Of a stretch of DNA of 64,000 nucleotides, positions 18,298-27,763 are shown one piece after another. Below the pieces are notes generated by a model. The model saw only the letters and a program-made list of their open reading frames with translations, was not told the origin of the DNA and made no database searches. The stretch lies in contig NZ_CP124535.1 of the NCBI RefSeq assembly GCF_029953595.1, positions 3,207,001-3,271,000 of the forward strand, written 5' to 3'. The DNA comes from Fuscovulum ytuae. GTDB lineage: Bacteria; Pseudomonadota; Alphaproteobacteria; Rhodobacterales; Rhodobacteraceae. How positions within the stretch are numbered: position 1 is the stretch's first letter; every line of letters begins with the position of its first letter. The position numbers and the translations under genes are program-made.

Positions 18298-19376
18298 TGG
18301 CCCCCGCGCCAGAAGAGGCCGTTTGGTTCGACGGGGTTTCCGCGCGGCGGCAGGCGGTGGTGGTGGAGGTTTCGCCCGACGGGCGTGCCTTGCGTTTCGG
18401 GCGCGAAGTTTGGCCCTTGGATCGGCTGCGGCGGATCGAGGGGGAGGCGCTGGTTCTGGCGCTGGCCGTGGCGGATGGGGACGAGTTGCCGCGCGATCCG
18501 GCGCGTTTGGTGCTGGCCGAGGGTGCGTTGGCGGCATGGGTCAGGGCCGAGGCGAAGGGTTTGGCGCGGCGTGATGTCAGGCGCGGCACGGGGGTGAAGG
18601 TCGCGGGGCGCATCGTTCTGGCGGGGGTGGCGCTGGCGGCGATACTGTTCGTGTTCTTGCCGCGGATTTCGGACCTTTTGGCCGATCAATTGCCTTTGGC
18701 GCAGGAGGTGGCCTTTGGGCAGGCCGTGCTGCGGCAGGTAGAGGGGATGCTGGGCGCGGAGGGAAGCCTCGTTTGCGACAACCCGGCGGGGGGGGCCGCG
18801 TTGGAAAAGATGGGGCGGCGGCTGACCGAGGGGCAGGGGCTGCGCTATGATATTGATCTGGCGGTGTTCGACCATGAGATGCTGAACGCCTTTGCCGCGC
18901 CGGGGGGCCATGTGGTGATCCTGCGCGGGTTGCTGGATGAGGCGGAAAGCCCTGAAGAGGTGGCAGGGGTTCTGGCGCATGAGATCGGCCATGTGGAGGC
19001 GCGCGATCCGGTGCGGCTGGCCTTTCGGGCGGCGGGATCGGCGGGGATATTGGCGCTGGTTCTTGGCGATGTGACCGGGGGAACGGTGATCGGCTTGGCA
19101 GGCGATTATGTCCTGCGGGCGTCTTACACGCGCGAGGCAGAGGCGGCGGCGGATGACTTTGCCTTTGATCTGCTGGCGCGGACGGGGGTGGGGACGGAAG
19201 GACTTGCCGCCTTTTTCGATCGGATCGAGGGGATGGGGGGCGACGTGCCCGAGATTCTGTCCAGCCATCCGGCAAGCGGCAATCGAGCGGAGGCCGCGCG
19301 GGCGGGTGGGGGTAAGGCGGATGAGCCTGTGCTGAGCGATGTGGAATGGCGGGCGTTGCGCGGCATCTGCGGGTAA
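18297..19376 (+). CDS. M48-family zinc metalloprotease
   Basis: This 359-residue protein has an N-terminal soluble region, one membrane helix (about 104-122) and an M48 peptidase domain with the zinc motif HEIGH at 228-232 and a downstream glutamate in YTREAEAAADDFAFDLL as third ligand. The topology suggests a single-pass inner-membrane protein with the protease in the periplasm, resembling BepA/LoiP-type quality-control proteases. The ATG at 18297 overlaps the DUF898 stop codon, so it is translationally coupled. Confidence 0.85.
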   Translation: MAPAPEEAVWFDGVSARRQAVVVEVSPDGRALRFGREVWPLDRLRRIEGEALVLALAVADGDELPRDPARLVLAEGALAAWVRAEAKGLARRDVRRGTGVKVAGRIVLAGVALAAILFVFLPRISDLLADQLPLAQEVAFGQAVLRQVEGMLGAEGSLVCDNPAGGAALEKMGRRLTEGQGLRYDIDLAVFDHEMLNAFAAPGGHVVILRGLLDEAESPEEVAGVLAHEIGHVEARDPVRLAFRAAGSAGILALVLGDVTGGTVIGLAGDYVLRASYTREAEAAADDFAFDLLARTGVGTEGLAAFFDRIEGMGGDVPEILSSHPASGNRAEAARAGGGKADEPVLSDVEWRALRGICG

Positions 19377-19382
19377 AAATGC

Positions 19383-19406
19383 GCCCGGAACGCGTTTGTT
19401 CCGGGC
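19383..19406 (+). terminator. hairpin after M48 protease gene
   Basis: The perfect 9-bp stem GCCCGGAAC / GTTCCGGGC has a 6-nt loop and lies just beyond the protease stop. There is no clear T tract. Confidence 0.6.
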
Positions 19407-19704
19407 TTGCACTCGGTATCGACCATAACGGAGGCAAGGCGGCAGGCGCCCGATGTCCGTTGACCATGACAATGCGGCGAAAGGACGTGTCGGGCAACCG
19501 TCCGTTCGTCGAAAAAGATACATCTTTGGTATAGGTTTTTTGGCTGGGCCTATTGGCTCGGCGCGTGCCGCCCGGAACAGGAAGCCTGCCCCGGACGCGC
19601 ACTCGTTACTCTACACGAACGGGCGGGAGGGGGCTTGCGCCCGGTGCCCATTCGACCGTGAACATACACCGCTCGGCCCCCGCTTAAAAGATCAAGCAAG
19701 TGAC
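19407..19704. other. 298-nt gap with no recognised gene
   Basis: The gap lies between the M48 terminator and the P450 stop codon. A plus-strand frame opens at ATG 19453, about 14 nt after GGAGG, but its translation is rich in Arg, Ala and Gly, matches nothing I know, and runs on antisense into the P450 gene. I see no tRNA or strong structured RNA. Confidence 0.4.
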
Positions 19705-21099
19705 CTATCCAGAAGATTCCGCAGATGTGACCGAAAGCCAGACCCCGCCTTCGGGACGAAGGGTAAGGATCATGACGGGTTTGGGGTCTTTGCCGGGGAT
19801 GCGGGCAAAGCGGAAGCGGGCAAGCAGGGTGGCGAGGATGATGACCGCCTCTTGGATCGCGAAATTCGCGCCGATGCAGATGCGGGGGCCATCACCGAAA
19901 GGCAGGAAGGCGAAACGGTCGGTCTGATGGCCGGGGGCGAACCGGTCGGGATCGAAGCTGTCGGGGTTGGGCCAGAGCTTTTTGTGGCGATGCAGCGCAT
20001 AGATCGGCAGGATGACGGTATCACCGCGCCGCACCTCGCGCCCGCAAAGCTCGTCGTTTTTCTGGGCGGTGCGCGACAGGAAGGCGGCGGGCGGGTAGAG
20101 GCGAAGGGTTTCGTCGATGACCTGCCGGATGAAGGGCAGGCGCGGCACGTCTTCGGCCGTTGCCGTGCGCGGGCCGAGGATGGACTGTGCTTCGGCCCGC
20201 GCGCGGTCTTGCAGGGCGGGGTCGAAGGCCATCAGATAGAGCGCCCAAGACAGGGTGAGGGCCGTGGTTTCATGGCCCGCGACGATGAAGGTCAGAAGGT
20301 TATCCCTGATCTCTTCGGTCGTCATCTTGCGGCCTGACTTCGGGTCTTCTCCTGCCATCAGAAGATCGAGCAGATCGGGCATCGGATTGCTGCCCTTTTC
20401 GCTGCGGCGACGGTCGATGGTGGCGTCTGCCATCTTTTTCATATCGCGCAGGCCAGGGCCGGAAAGCATGCGCGAGGGGCGCGGCACCCAAGGCGGTGCG
20501 CCGATCACGTCAAGGAGGGAAATCTTTGCCGTCTGGCCAATATAGGCATCGATGGCCTTGTGGACGGCGTCACGATCAAAACCGTCGTTACCGGAAAAGG
20601 TGACGTCCGAGATCACCTCGAAGGTGGCGGTGACCATTTCGTCAAAGGCATCGGCGGCGCGGCCCGCGGCGGCGGCAAAGCGGGCCGAGGCGCGGTCGGC
20701 GGCGGCGGTCATCACGGGGGCGAGGTTTGCGACGTTGCGATGCGAAAAGACGGGGGCGGCGGTGCGGCGCTGCCACAGCCATTCCTGCCCTTCGGCGATG
20801 AACATCGACTGTCCGATGGCCGGGGCGAGCATGAGTTTGGTCACATCGGATTTGGGGTAATCCTCGACCCGGTCGCGCAGCACGCGGCGAAGCGCGTCGG
20901 GGTCCATCACCATATGCCAGCGTTTGCCGCGCGGGTTTGAGATGATGGGGGCGTGGGTGGCGATTTCGGGGATCAGTTCCAGCACATTGCGGCGGCCCGC
21001 ACGGAGTGTGCCGAGGATGCCGAGCGGTTCCGTCGCCAGGGGAACGCGGACGGGAAGTGGGGCATCCTTGGCGGTATGGGTTGCGGCATCGCGGGGCAT
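19705..21099 (-). CDS. cytochrome P450
   Basis: This 464-residue heme monooxygenase has the I-helix oxygen-binding motif AGHETT at 274-279, the K-helix ETLR at 330-333, a meander PDSFDPDRF and the heme-ligand loop FGDGPRICIG with Cys408. There is no membrane anchor, so it is soluble and needs external redox partners, none of which are encoded nearby. The pattern resembles the CYP family widespread in Rhodobacteraceae; the substrate is unknown. ATG 21099 has an AAGGAGG site. It is divergent from a lipoprotein gene. Confidence 0.93.
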   Translation of the reverse strand: MPRDAATHTAKDAPLPVRVPLATEPLGILGTLRAGRRNVLELIPEIATHAPIISNPRGKRWHMVMDPDALRRVLRDRVEDYPKSDVTKLMLAPAIGQSMFIAEGQEWLWQRRTAAPVFSHRNVANLAPVMTAAADRASARFAAAAGRAADAFDEMVTATFEVISDVTFSGNDGFDRDAVHKAIDAYIGQTAKISLLDVIGAPPWVPRPSRMLSGPGLRDMKKMADATIDRRRSEKGSNPMPDLLDLLMAGEDPKSGRKMTTEEIRDNLLTFIVAGHETTALTLSWALYLMAFDPALQDRARAEAQSILGPRTATAEDVPRLPFIRQVIDETLRLYPPAAFLSRTAQKNDELCGREVRRGDTVILPIYALHRHKKLWPNPDSFDPDRFAPGHQTDRFAFLPFGDGPRICIGANFAIQEAVIILATLLARFRFARIPGKDPKPVMILTLRPEGGVWLSVTSAESSG

Positions 21100-21229
21100 G
21101 GGGCGCGGTCCTCCTTGCCGAGGAAGATAGGCGGGGGGATGCCCTGCGGAAAGGGCAACCGTTGCGCGACGGGCGCGCAGCCGCTATCCGGGGGGAAGGC
21201 CGACGGGGCCGCGAATGACGGGAGAACTC

Positions 21230-21949
21230 ATGCTGAACCTGCGCCATGTGGCCCTTGTCTGCGGGCTGGGCCTGCTGTCTGCCTGCGGGGCGAGCGATCT
21301 GGAAGAGCCGCCGGTGCCGCTGGGGGATTTTGCGCTGGGCCTGAACATCGTCGTGGCGGACAATGTGCAGAAGGTGCCGATTTCGCGGGAAGCATCGCCC
21401 GATGAGTGGGAAGAGGTGATGAAAGCGGCAGTCGCGGCGCGGTTCGGGCGATATCAGGGTGGGCGGCTTTACAATATCGGGATCTCGGTCGACGGCTATG
21501 CGCTGGCCCCGCCCGGTATTCCAGTTGTGGCGGCGCCGAAATCGGTGCTTGTGATTACGGCGAATGTCTGGGACGACGCGACGCAGACAAAGCTGAACCC
21601 TGAGGGCGAGCAGTTCACGGTGTTCGAGGGCGTGTCAGGCGAGACGGTCATCGGATCGGGGCTGACGCGCAGCAAGCGCAAGCAGATGGAAGTACTGTCC
21701 TATAACGCAGTGAAGCGGGTGGAGGATTGGCTGGTGCGCCATCCCGAATGGTTCCCGACTGATGGGTCGTTGCCCGTGCCCTTGCCCGCAGACGGGGAGG
21801 CGGCGGCGGTGCCTGCGACGGCCGTTGCCGCGCCCGCGGCTGCCCCGGTGGCCCCGGCCTCTGGCACGACGGCGGCACCGGGAACGGTGGCCGTTCCTTT
21901 GCCGCCGCCGCAACCGGTGGTGCCGATCCCCGGCCCATCGCTTCCCTAA
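21230..21949 (+). CDS. putative lipoprotein with Ala/Pro-rich tail
   Basis: This 239-residue protein has a lipoprotein signal ending LLSAC (Cys19). The body (about 20-180) has no family I can name; it includes VLVITANVWDDATQTKLNPEGEQFTVFEG and VKRVEDWLVRHPEWF. The tail (about 185-239) is low-complexity Ala/Pro/Val. ATG 21230 is preceded by GGAGAA and places the lipobox correctly. It lies upstream of tuf but is probably transcribed separately. Confidence 0.75.
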   Translation: MLNLRHVALVCGLGLLSACGASDLEEPPVPLGDFALGLNIVVADNVQKVPISREASPDEWEEVMKAAVAARFGRYQGGRLYNIGISVDGYALAPPGIPVVAAPKSVLVITANVWDDATQTKLNPEGEQFTVFEGVSGETVIGSGLTRSKRKQMEVLSYNAVKRVEDWLVRHPEWFPTDGSLPVPLPADGEAAAVPATAVAAPAAAPVAPASGTTAAPGTVAVPLPPPQPVVPIPGPSLP

Positions 21950-21993
21950 GCGACGGGTCGTAGTGCGGCGGGCCAAAGGCGCGCCCTTTCGGC

Positions 21994-22022
21994 TTGATTT
22001 TCCCCTGTGGGCGGCTTAATTC
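21994..22022 (+). promoter_or_regulatory. candidate sigma-70 promoter for tuf1
   Basis: TTGATT at 21994-21999 is followed after 17 nt by TAATTC at 22017-22022. The -10 lies in the loop of a 7-bp inverted repeat GGGCGGC / GCCGCCC (22009-22015 and 22023-22029). It is about 55-80 nt upstream of the tuf start. Confidence 0.45.
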
Positions 22023-22077
22023 GCCGCCCGTGTAGCACAGGGCCCGTCCGGGCCCCCCAATCCGAAGGCCCGAGGAC

Positions 22078-23253
<1,176 letters not shown>

Positions 23254-23261
23254 TCGAACAG

Positions 23262-23289
23262 GTAGGAGGGGCAGTAATGCCCGTCCTAC
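23262..23289. repeat. GTAG-footed palindrome after tuf1
   Basis: The arms GTAGGAgGGGCA and TGCCCgTCCTAC pair over 11 of 12 positions around a GTAA loop. The same element follows tuf2 at 43827-43854, and related ones occur elsewhere in the window. Confidence 0.6.
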
Positions 23290-23296
23290 GGAATGA

Positions 23297-23327
23297 ACGC
23301 GCGGGGGTGACCCCGCGCGTTTTTCTT
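23297..23327 (+). terminator. rho-independent terminator of tuf1
   Basis: The perfect 10-bp stem ACGCGCGGGG / CCCCGCGCGT with a GTGA loop is followed by TTTTCTTT. It is a textbook intrinsic terminator. Confidence 0.92.
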
Positions 23328-23419
23328 TGTAATTTTGCCTCATCATGAGGGAGGCACCGATGGACCTGACGATCTGACCTGCGTTTTCACCTGAAACGAC
23401 GATCAGCGAGGTTCATCCT

Positions 23420-24067
23420 ATGCCATTTCTGAACGCGGATGCGGTGCATCCCCTGATGTTTCCTGATGGCAGCGTGCATCCTGACATGGTGCATCTGGCG
23501 CGTGTCATCGACCATCCGAACATCACGGTGGGCGATTACAGCTATGCCAATGATTTCGACCCACCCGCGCCTGACGGATGGGCGGCGCGGCTGGCCCCCT
23601 ATCTTTATCCGGGTGCGCCAGAACGGTTGCGGATCGGGCGGTTTTGCCAGATCGCGCATGGGGTGCGGATCATTACCGCATCGGCCAATCACGCGATGGG
23701 GGGCATTTCCACCTATCCCTTTGGTGTCTTTGACCCTGCCACGCTTGAGGGTTTTCGCGACAGCTTTGCGGACCTGCCCGATAGCGAGATCGGGCATGAT
23801 GTCTGGATTGGGCATGCGGCGCTGATCTTGCCCGGCGCGCGGATTGGCAGCGGCGCCATCATCGGCGCGGGGGCGGTGGTGGCGGGCGCGGTTGCGCCTT
23901 ACTCGATCGTTGCGGGAAACCCGGCGCGGGTGATCCGGCTACGGTTTTCCGAGGCCGATGTGGCGCGCCTATTGGAGATTGCTTGGTGGGATTGGGAGCT
24001 TGCGCGCATCCGTGCGGCGCTGCCTGCGCTGATGGCTGGGGATGTGGCGGCGCTGGCTATGTGTTGA
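23420..24067 (+). CDS. CatB-related O-acetyltransferase (hexapeptide repeat)
   Basis: This 215-residue left-handed beta-helix acyltransferase of the xenobiotic acetyltransferase (Vat/CatB) type has hexapeptide stretches RIGRFCQIAHGVRI and IGHDVWIGHAALILPGARIGSGAIIGAGAVV, and the probable catalytic His91 in SANHAMGGISTYPF. It transfers acetyl from acetyl-CoA to a hydroxyl group. True streptogramin or chloramphenicol acetyltransferases share this fold, but this chromosomal housekeeping context does not itself indicate resistance. It ends in a GC hairpin. Confidence 0.82.
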   Translation: MPFLNADAVHPLMFPDGSVHPDMVHLARVIDHPNITVGDYSYANDFDPPAPDGWAARLAPYLYPGAPERLRIGRFCQIAHGVRIITASANHAMGGISTYPFGVFDPATLEGFRDSFADLPDSEIGHDVWIGHAALILPGARIGSGAIIGAGAVVAGAVAPYSIVAGNPARVIRLRFSEADVARLLEIAWWDWELARIRAALPALMAGDVAALAMC

Positions 24068-24087
24068 GGCGGGGAAAGAAAATCACG

Positions 24088-24108
24088 GCACCGGGATTTC
24101 CCCGGTGC
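24088..24108 (+). terminator. hairpin after acetyltransferase gene
   Basis: An 8-bp stem GCACCGGG / CCCGGTGC has a 5-nt loop and is followed by a C-rich stretch and then TTGATTT. Confidence 0.5.
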
Positions 24109-24116
24109 GGCCCCCC

Positions 24117-24145
24117 TTGATTTCCCTCCCACCATGCCGTAACCC
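24117..24145 (+). promoter_or_regulatory. candidate promoter for tRNA-Trp
   Basis: TTGATT at 24117-24122, a 17-nt spacer and TAACCC at 24140-24145 lie 12 nt before the tRNA. The -35 is good and the -10 weak. Confidence 0.35.
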
Positions 24146-24157
24146 CCCCGCAGGCCT

Positions 24158-24233
24158 AGGGGTATAGCTCAGTTGGTAGAGCATCGGTCTCCAAAACCGA
24201 GGGTCGCGGGTTCGAGTCCTGCTGCCCCTGCCA
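24158..24233 (+). tRNA. tRNA-Trp (anticodon CCA)
   Basis: This is a 76-nt cloverleaf. The acceptor AGGGGTA pairs with TGCCCCT (one G-T). The anticodon arm is TCGGT/ACCGA around loop CTCCAAA, with anticodon CCA at 24191-24193. The T arm contains GTTCGAGTC, and the CCA end is encoded. It lies just upstream of secE, a common arrangement in bacteria. Confidence 0.97.
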
Positions 24234-24323
24234 GGCCAGATGCGCGCAATGCGCCCTGTCTCCCTTGAATCAGGCAGCCATCCGGCGTATCTCGGCGCCA
24301 AACCAATCGTTCGGACGTGACCC

Positions 24324-24512
24324 ATGGCCAAGACTAACCCCTTCACCTTCCTGCAGCAGGTGCGCACCGAAGTCGGCAAGGTGGTCTGGCCCACGCGGCG
24401 CGAGGTTCTGCTGACCACGATCATGGTCTTTATCATGGCGGCGCTGACGGCGACCTTCTTCAGCCTTGTCGATCTGGGGATTCGGACCGGGCTGCGGATG
24501 CTGTTCGGCTAA
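24324..24512 (+). CDS. secE: preprotein translocase subunit SecE
   Basis: This 62-residue short-form SecE has the amphipathic segment FLQQVRTEVGKVVWPTRREV and a single membrane helix TTIMVFIMAALTATFFSLVDLGI. It stabilises SecY in the translocon. It precedes nusG, but two hairpins lie between them. Confidence 0.95.
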   Translation: MAKTNPFTFLQQVRTEVGKVVWPTRREVLLTTIMVFIMAALTATFFSLVDLGIRTGLRMLFG

Positions 24513-24576
24513 GGCCGGTTTTGCCTTGAATTCGGGGGGGCGCGCCTGTATCTGCGCCCCTGATCAGGGACACAAG

Positions 24577-24609
24577 GCGCGCAGCGATTCGGGTTGCGCG
24601 CTGTTTTTT
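24577..24609 (+). terminator. hairpin with T tract between secE and nusG
   Basis: GCGCGCA pairs with TGCGCGC, extended by GC/GT pairs, and is followed by TGTTTTTTG. A second stem GGGGCGC / GCGCCCC lies at 24537-24560. NusG synthesis may therefore depend on read-through or a local promoter. Confidence 0.6.
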
Positions 24610-24668
24610 GTTCCCGAAAGCAGTGAAATTTGCGGGGTTCGACCCCAAAGAAGCAGGATGGACGAGGC

Positions 24669-25202
24669 ATGGCGAAGCGCTGGTATTCGGTGAGCGTTCT
24701 CTCGAATTTCGAGAAGAAAGTGGCCGAGCAGATCAAGCAAGCCGTGATTGACGCCGGTCTTCAGGAGGAGATCGACGAGGTGCTGGTGCCGACCGAAGAG
24801 GTGATCGAGGTGCGGCGCGGCAAGAAGGTGACGAGCGAGCGTCGCTTCATGCCCGGCTATGTGCTGGTGCGGATGGAGATGAGCAACCGCGGCTATCACC
24901 TGATTTCGTCGATCAACCGGGTGACCGGGTTCCTTGGCCCGCAGGGCAAGCCGATGCCGATGCGGGATGCCGAGGTGAACGCCATCCTCAACCGTGTCGA
25001 GGAAGGGGAGGCGCAGCCGCGCAACCTGATCCGTTTCGACATCGGCGAGAAGGTGAAGGTCACCGACGGGCCCTTTGAAGGGTTTGACGGGATGGTGGAA
25101 GAGGTCGACGAGGACCACAGCCGCCTGAAGGTTTCGGTTTCGATCTTCGGCCGGGCGACCCCGGTGGAACTGGAATTCACGCAGGTGTCGAAAGGCGTCT
25201 GA
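24669..25202 (+). CDS. nusG: transcription termination/antitermination protein NusG
   Basis: This 177-residue protein has an NGN domain (MAKRWYSVSVLSNFEKKVAEQIK, FMPGYVLVRMEM) and a C-terminal KOW domain (GEKVKVTDGPFEGFDGMVEEV). It binds RNA polymerase and couples it to Rho or to the ribosome through S10. ATG 24669 gives the conserved N-terminus. Confidence 0.97.
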   Translation: MAKRWYSVSVLSNFEKKVAEQIKQAVIDAGLQEEIDEVLVPTEEVIEVRRGKKVTSERRFMPGYVLVRMEMSNRGYHLISSINRVTGFLGPQGKPMPMRDAEVNAILNRVEEGEAQPRNLIRFDIGEKVKVTDGPFEGFDGMVEEVDEDHSRLKVSVSIFGRATPVELEFTQVSKGV

Positions 25203-25293
25203 CGTGCATCGCGTGGGAGGCGAGCGCCCCTGAGGGGTGACGGACCGGACCACTAAACCGCATCTTCGGATGCTGTGACAAAGGAGATGGCCC

Positions 25294-25746
25294 ATGGCCA
25301 AGAAAGTAATCGGCAGCCTTAAGCTGCAAGTGAAGGCTCAGCAAGCCAACCCGTCGCCCCCGGTTGGTCCGGCGCTGGGTCAGCGCGGGCTGAACATCAT
25401 GGCCTTCGTGAAGGAATTCAACGCGAAGACCGCCGACATCCCGCCGGGCACCCCGACGCCCGTCGTGATCACCTATTATCAGGACAAGTCGTTCAGCCTT
25501 GAGCTGAAGACGGCGCCGGCGTCCTATCTGCTGAAGACCGCTGCCGGTCTGCCGCCGGTGGGCAAGCGCAACCGTCCGAAGGGTTCGACCAAGCCAGGCC
25601 GCGAAGTTGCGGGCACGGTGACTGTGGCGCAGATCCGCCAGATCGCCGAAACGAAGATGAAGGACCTGAACGCCAATTCCGTGGAAGCTGCGATGCAGAT
25701 CATCCTTGGTTCGGCGAAGTCCTGCGGCATCGAAGTGAAGGGCTGA
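25294..25746 (+). CDS. rplK: 50S ribosomal protein L11 (uL11)
   Basis: This 150-residue protein has the uL11 signature [16 protein letters not shown] and a C-terminal rRNA-binding domain with [12 protein letters not shown]. It forms the GTPase-associated centre on 23S rRNA with L10. AAGGAG precedes the ATG. It is 4 nt from rplA and cotranscribed with it. Confidence 0.98.
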   Translation: MAKKVIGSLKLQVKAQQANPSPPVGPALGQRGLNIMAFVKEFNAKTADIPPGTPTPVVITYYQDKSFSLELKTAPASYLLKTAAGLPPVGKRNRPKGSTKPGREVAGTVTVAQIRQIAETKMKDLNANSVEAAMQIILGSAKSCGIEVKG

Positions 25747-25750
25747 GATC

Positions 25751-26449
25751 ATGGCAAAGCTCGGTAAGCGCGCGCGTGCAGCGCAGGAGATTTTCGGCAC
25801 CGCGACCAACGTTTCGGTCGAGGATGCGGTGGCTCTGATCAAGAAGGCGGCTTCGGCCAAGTTCGACGAGACGGTCGAGATCGCGATGAACCTTGGCGTC
25901 GACCCGCGCCATGCGGACCAGATGGTGCGCGGCGTGGTGCAACTGCCGAACGGCACGGGCAAGACCGTGCGCGTTGCAGTGTTCGCCCGTGGGGCCAAGG
26001 CCGATGAGGCCAAGGCCGCTGGTGCGGATATCGTGGGTGCGGAAGACCTGATGGAAACCATCATGGGCGGCAAGATCGAATTCGATCGCTGCATCGCGAC
26101 CCCCGACCTGATGCCGCTGGTTGGCCGTCTGGGTAAGATCCTTGGCCCGCGCAACCTGATGCCGAACCCGAAGGTTGGCACGGTGACGATGGATGTGAAA
26201 TCCGCCGTCGAGGCCGCCAAGGGTGGTGAAGTGCAGTTCAAGGTCGAAAAGGCCGGTGTGGTGCATGGCGGCGTCGGCAAGGTGTCGTTTGATGCCGAAA
26301 AGCTGGCCCAGAACATCCGCGCCTTCGTGGATGCGGTGAACCGCGCCAAGCCGTCGGGGGCGAAAGGGGCCTATCTGAAGAAGGTCTCGTTGTCGTCGAC
26401 GATGGGGCCGGGCGTTTCGGTTGACCTGTCCTCGGCAACCTCGAACTGA
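25751..26449 (+). CDS. rplA: 50S ribosomal protein L1 (uL1)
   Basis: This 232-residue L1 stalk protein has [16 protein letters not shown] and the C-terminal [10 protein letters not shown]. In E. coli it also represses its own L11-L1 operon. It is followed by a strong terminator, so rplKA forms a closed unit. Confidence 0.98.
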   Translation: MAKLGKRARAAQEIFGTATNVSVEDAVALIKKAASAKFDETVEIAMNLGVDPRHADQMVRGVVQLPNGTGKTVRVAVFARGAKADEAKAAGADIVGAEDLMETIMGGKIEFDRCIATPDLMPLVGRLGKILGPRNLMPNPKVGTVTMDVKSAVEAAKGGEVQFKVEKAGVVHGGVGKVSFDAEKLAQNIRAFVDAVNRAKPSGAKGAYLKKVSLSSTMGPGVSVDLSSATSN

Positions 26450-26456
26450 TCTGTTT

Positions 26457-26483
26457 CACCGGCCCCCTTGCGGGGCCGGTTTT
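26457..26483 (+). terminator. terminator of rplKA
   Basis: The 9-bp stem ACCGGCCCC / GGGGCCGGT with a 5-nt loop is followed by TTTTACTTT. It separates rplKA from the glycosyltransferase gene. Confidence 0.85.
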
Positions 26484-26507
26484 ACTTTATGTGCGGGTTA
26501 ATCTGGG

Positions 26508-27446
26508 ATGACGAACGTTTCGATTACGCTTGTCTCCGTCCTGCGCGAACCTCTTCCCAATCTTTTGCGGTTTATCACGTGGCACCGTCGTCAGGGCGTA
26601 AGTGCCTTTCGGTTTTATTTTGATGATCCCGCCGATCCGGCCATTGCGGCGCTGGTCGATGTGGCGGATGTGGTTTGCGTTCCCTGCACGGCTGCGTTTT
26701 GGGAAAGCCTTGGGTTGGCCACCGATGAGCGGTTTACCAAACGGCAATGCGCTGCGCTGACCCATGGGTATCGGCAGGTGACCGAAGGCTGGGTCGCCGT
26801 TTGTGATGGGGATGAGTTCTTTCACGTTGAAGTGGGGGGACTGGCCCCGGTTTTGAGCGGCGTGGCCCCTGAGGTGGCGGCCGTGCGCTTTGAGCCTGCC
26901 GAGGTGATCCAGACTGATGCTGCGGATGGGATGATGCGGTTCCGCACCCCGATGCCGCGAAAGGCGATTGACCGTATCTATGGCGCGGCGGGTCTGCTTG
27001 TGCGGCGGAACATGGGGTTGGTCGGGCATCGTCAGGGGAAGTCGATCACGCGGGCGAGGCAGGAGGTCGGTGCCATTCGCCAGCATTGGGCGCAGGATGC
27101 TGCGGGGAATATGCTGCCTGAGGTGGTGCTGGACCGGACGGCCGGGGCCTATCTGCTGCATTTCTTCGATCGTGGATATGAGTCTTGGCGGGCAAAACTG
27201 GCTTGGCGGATTGGTTCATGGGGCTTTGCCTCGGCGATCCGGGAGCATTTGGCGCCACTGCATCTGGCCTTGCAGGGCGGGGCTGATGAGGCTGCGGAGG
27301 ACACGCTGCGGGCGGAATACCGGGCCTTGCATCATTTCGACGCGGCAAAGATCGCGGATTTGGACAAGATCGGCTGTCTTTATCAATTGCCTGAGACGGA
27401 GTTTTCGAAGATCGATCCCGATCTGGCCGGGTTACTGGGCGCCTGA
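26508..27446 (+). CDS. glycosyltransferase family 2 protein (Glyco_tranf_2_4-like)
   Basis: This 312-residue soluble protein has the start ITLVSVLREPLPNLLRFITWHRRQGVSAF and a DxD-type nucleotide-sugar motif CDGDEFF (D100, D102, E103), as in PF13704-type glycosyltransferases. The sugar and acceptor are unknown; a polysaccharide or surface glycan is likely. It is unusual to find such a gene between rplKA and rplJL. It lies behind the rplA terminator with only 58 nt upstream, so it depends on a local promoter or read-through. Confidence 0.8.
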   Translation: MTNVSITLVSVLREPLPNLLRFITWHRRQGVSAFRFYFDDPADPAIAALVDVADVVCVPCTAAFWESLGLATDERFTKRQCAALTHGYRQVTEGWVAVCDGDEFFHVEVGGLAPVLSGVAPEVAAVRFEPAEVIQTDAADGMMRFRTPMPRKAIDRIYGAAGLLVRRNMGLVGHRQGKSITRARQEVGAIRQHWAQDAAGNMLPEVVLDRTAGAYLLHFFDRGYESWRAKLAWRIGSWGFASAIREHLAPLHLALQGGADEAAEDTLRAEYRALHHFDAAKIADLDKIGCLYQLPETEFSKIDPDLAGLLGA

Positions 27447-27636
27447 TCCTGCCGATCAGGGTTGCGTGATGTCGGCGGCGAGGTGGCTCGCGACGTAGGA
27501 AGGGGCTTGGAAAGGCGGCGGGGAAAGACTATGCACCCCCAATGCCACGCCTGCGTGATTCGTCACGGGGATGGCATGCTTTGTCCGAGACGGTGGGTGG
27601 CGCGGCCTTACGTGCCTTAATCTTCCTGCCTGAGAT

Positions 27637-27763
27637 GGGGTTCGAGACGATTTCACGGGCTTCGCCCGGTGACATGGCTCTTGGGACTGCATCATGGACC
27701 CGAACGCCCCTTTCGGGGGGCAGACATGAGCCGGGGGGAAACCCCCACACTTGGAGTGAAACT
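27637..27763 (+). promoter_or_regulatory. probable L10-binding leader of rplJL mRNA
   Basis: The 317-nt gap before rplJ holds no gene. Its second half can fold as a branched leader: GGGGTTCG (27637-27644) pairs with CGAACgCCCC (27701-27710), with a GGGC/GCCC hairpin inside. A separate GGGGG-AAA-CCCCC hairpin (27733-27746) sits just before the ribosome binding site. In other bacteria L10(L12)4 binds a branched leader here to control rplJL. The fold was made by eye. Confidence 0.4.

Noticed and set aside
19453-20337. A plus-strand open frame starting after GGAGG in the M48-P450 gap
   Set aside because: Most of it is antisense to a clear cytochrome P450 with all its motifs, and the first 80 codons resemble no family.
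23420-24067. Antibiotic acetyltransferase (streptogramin or chloramphenicol resistance)
   Set aside because: The hexapeptide fold and catalytic His fit the broad CatB-related family, but location among core genes and lack of mobile DNA give no support for a resistance role.
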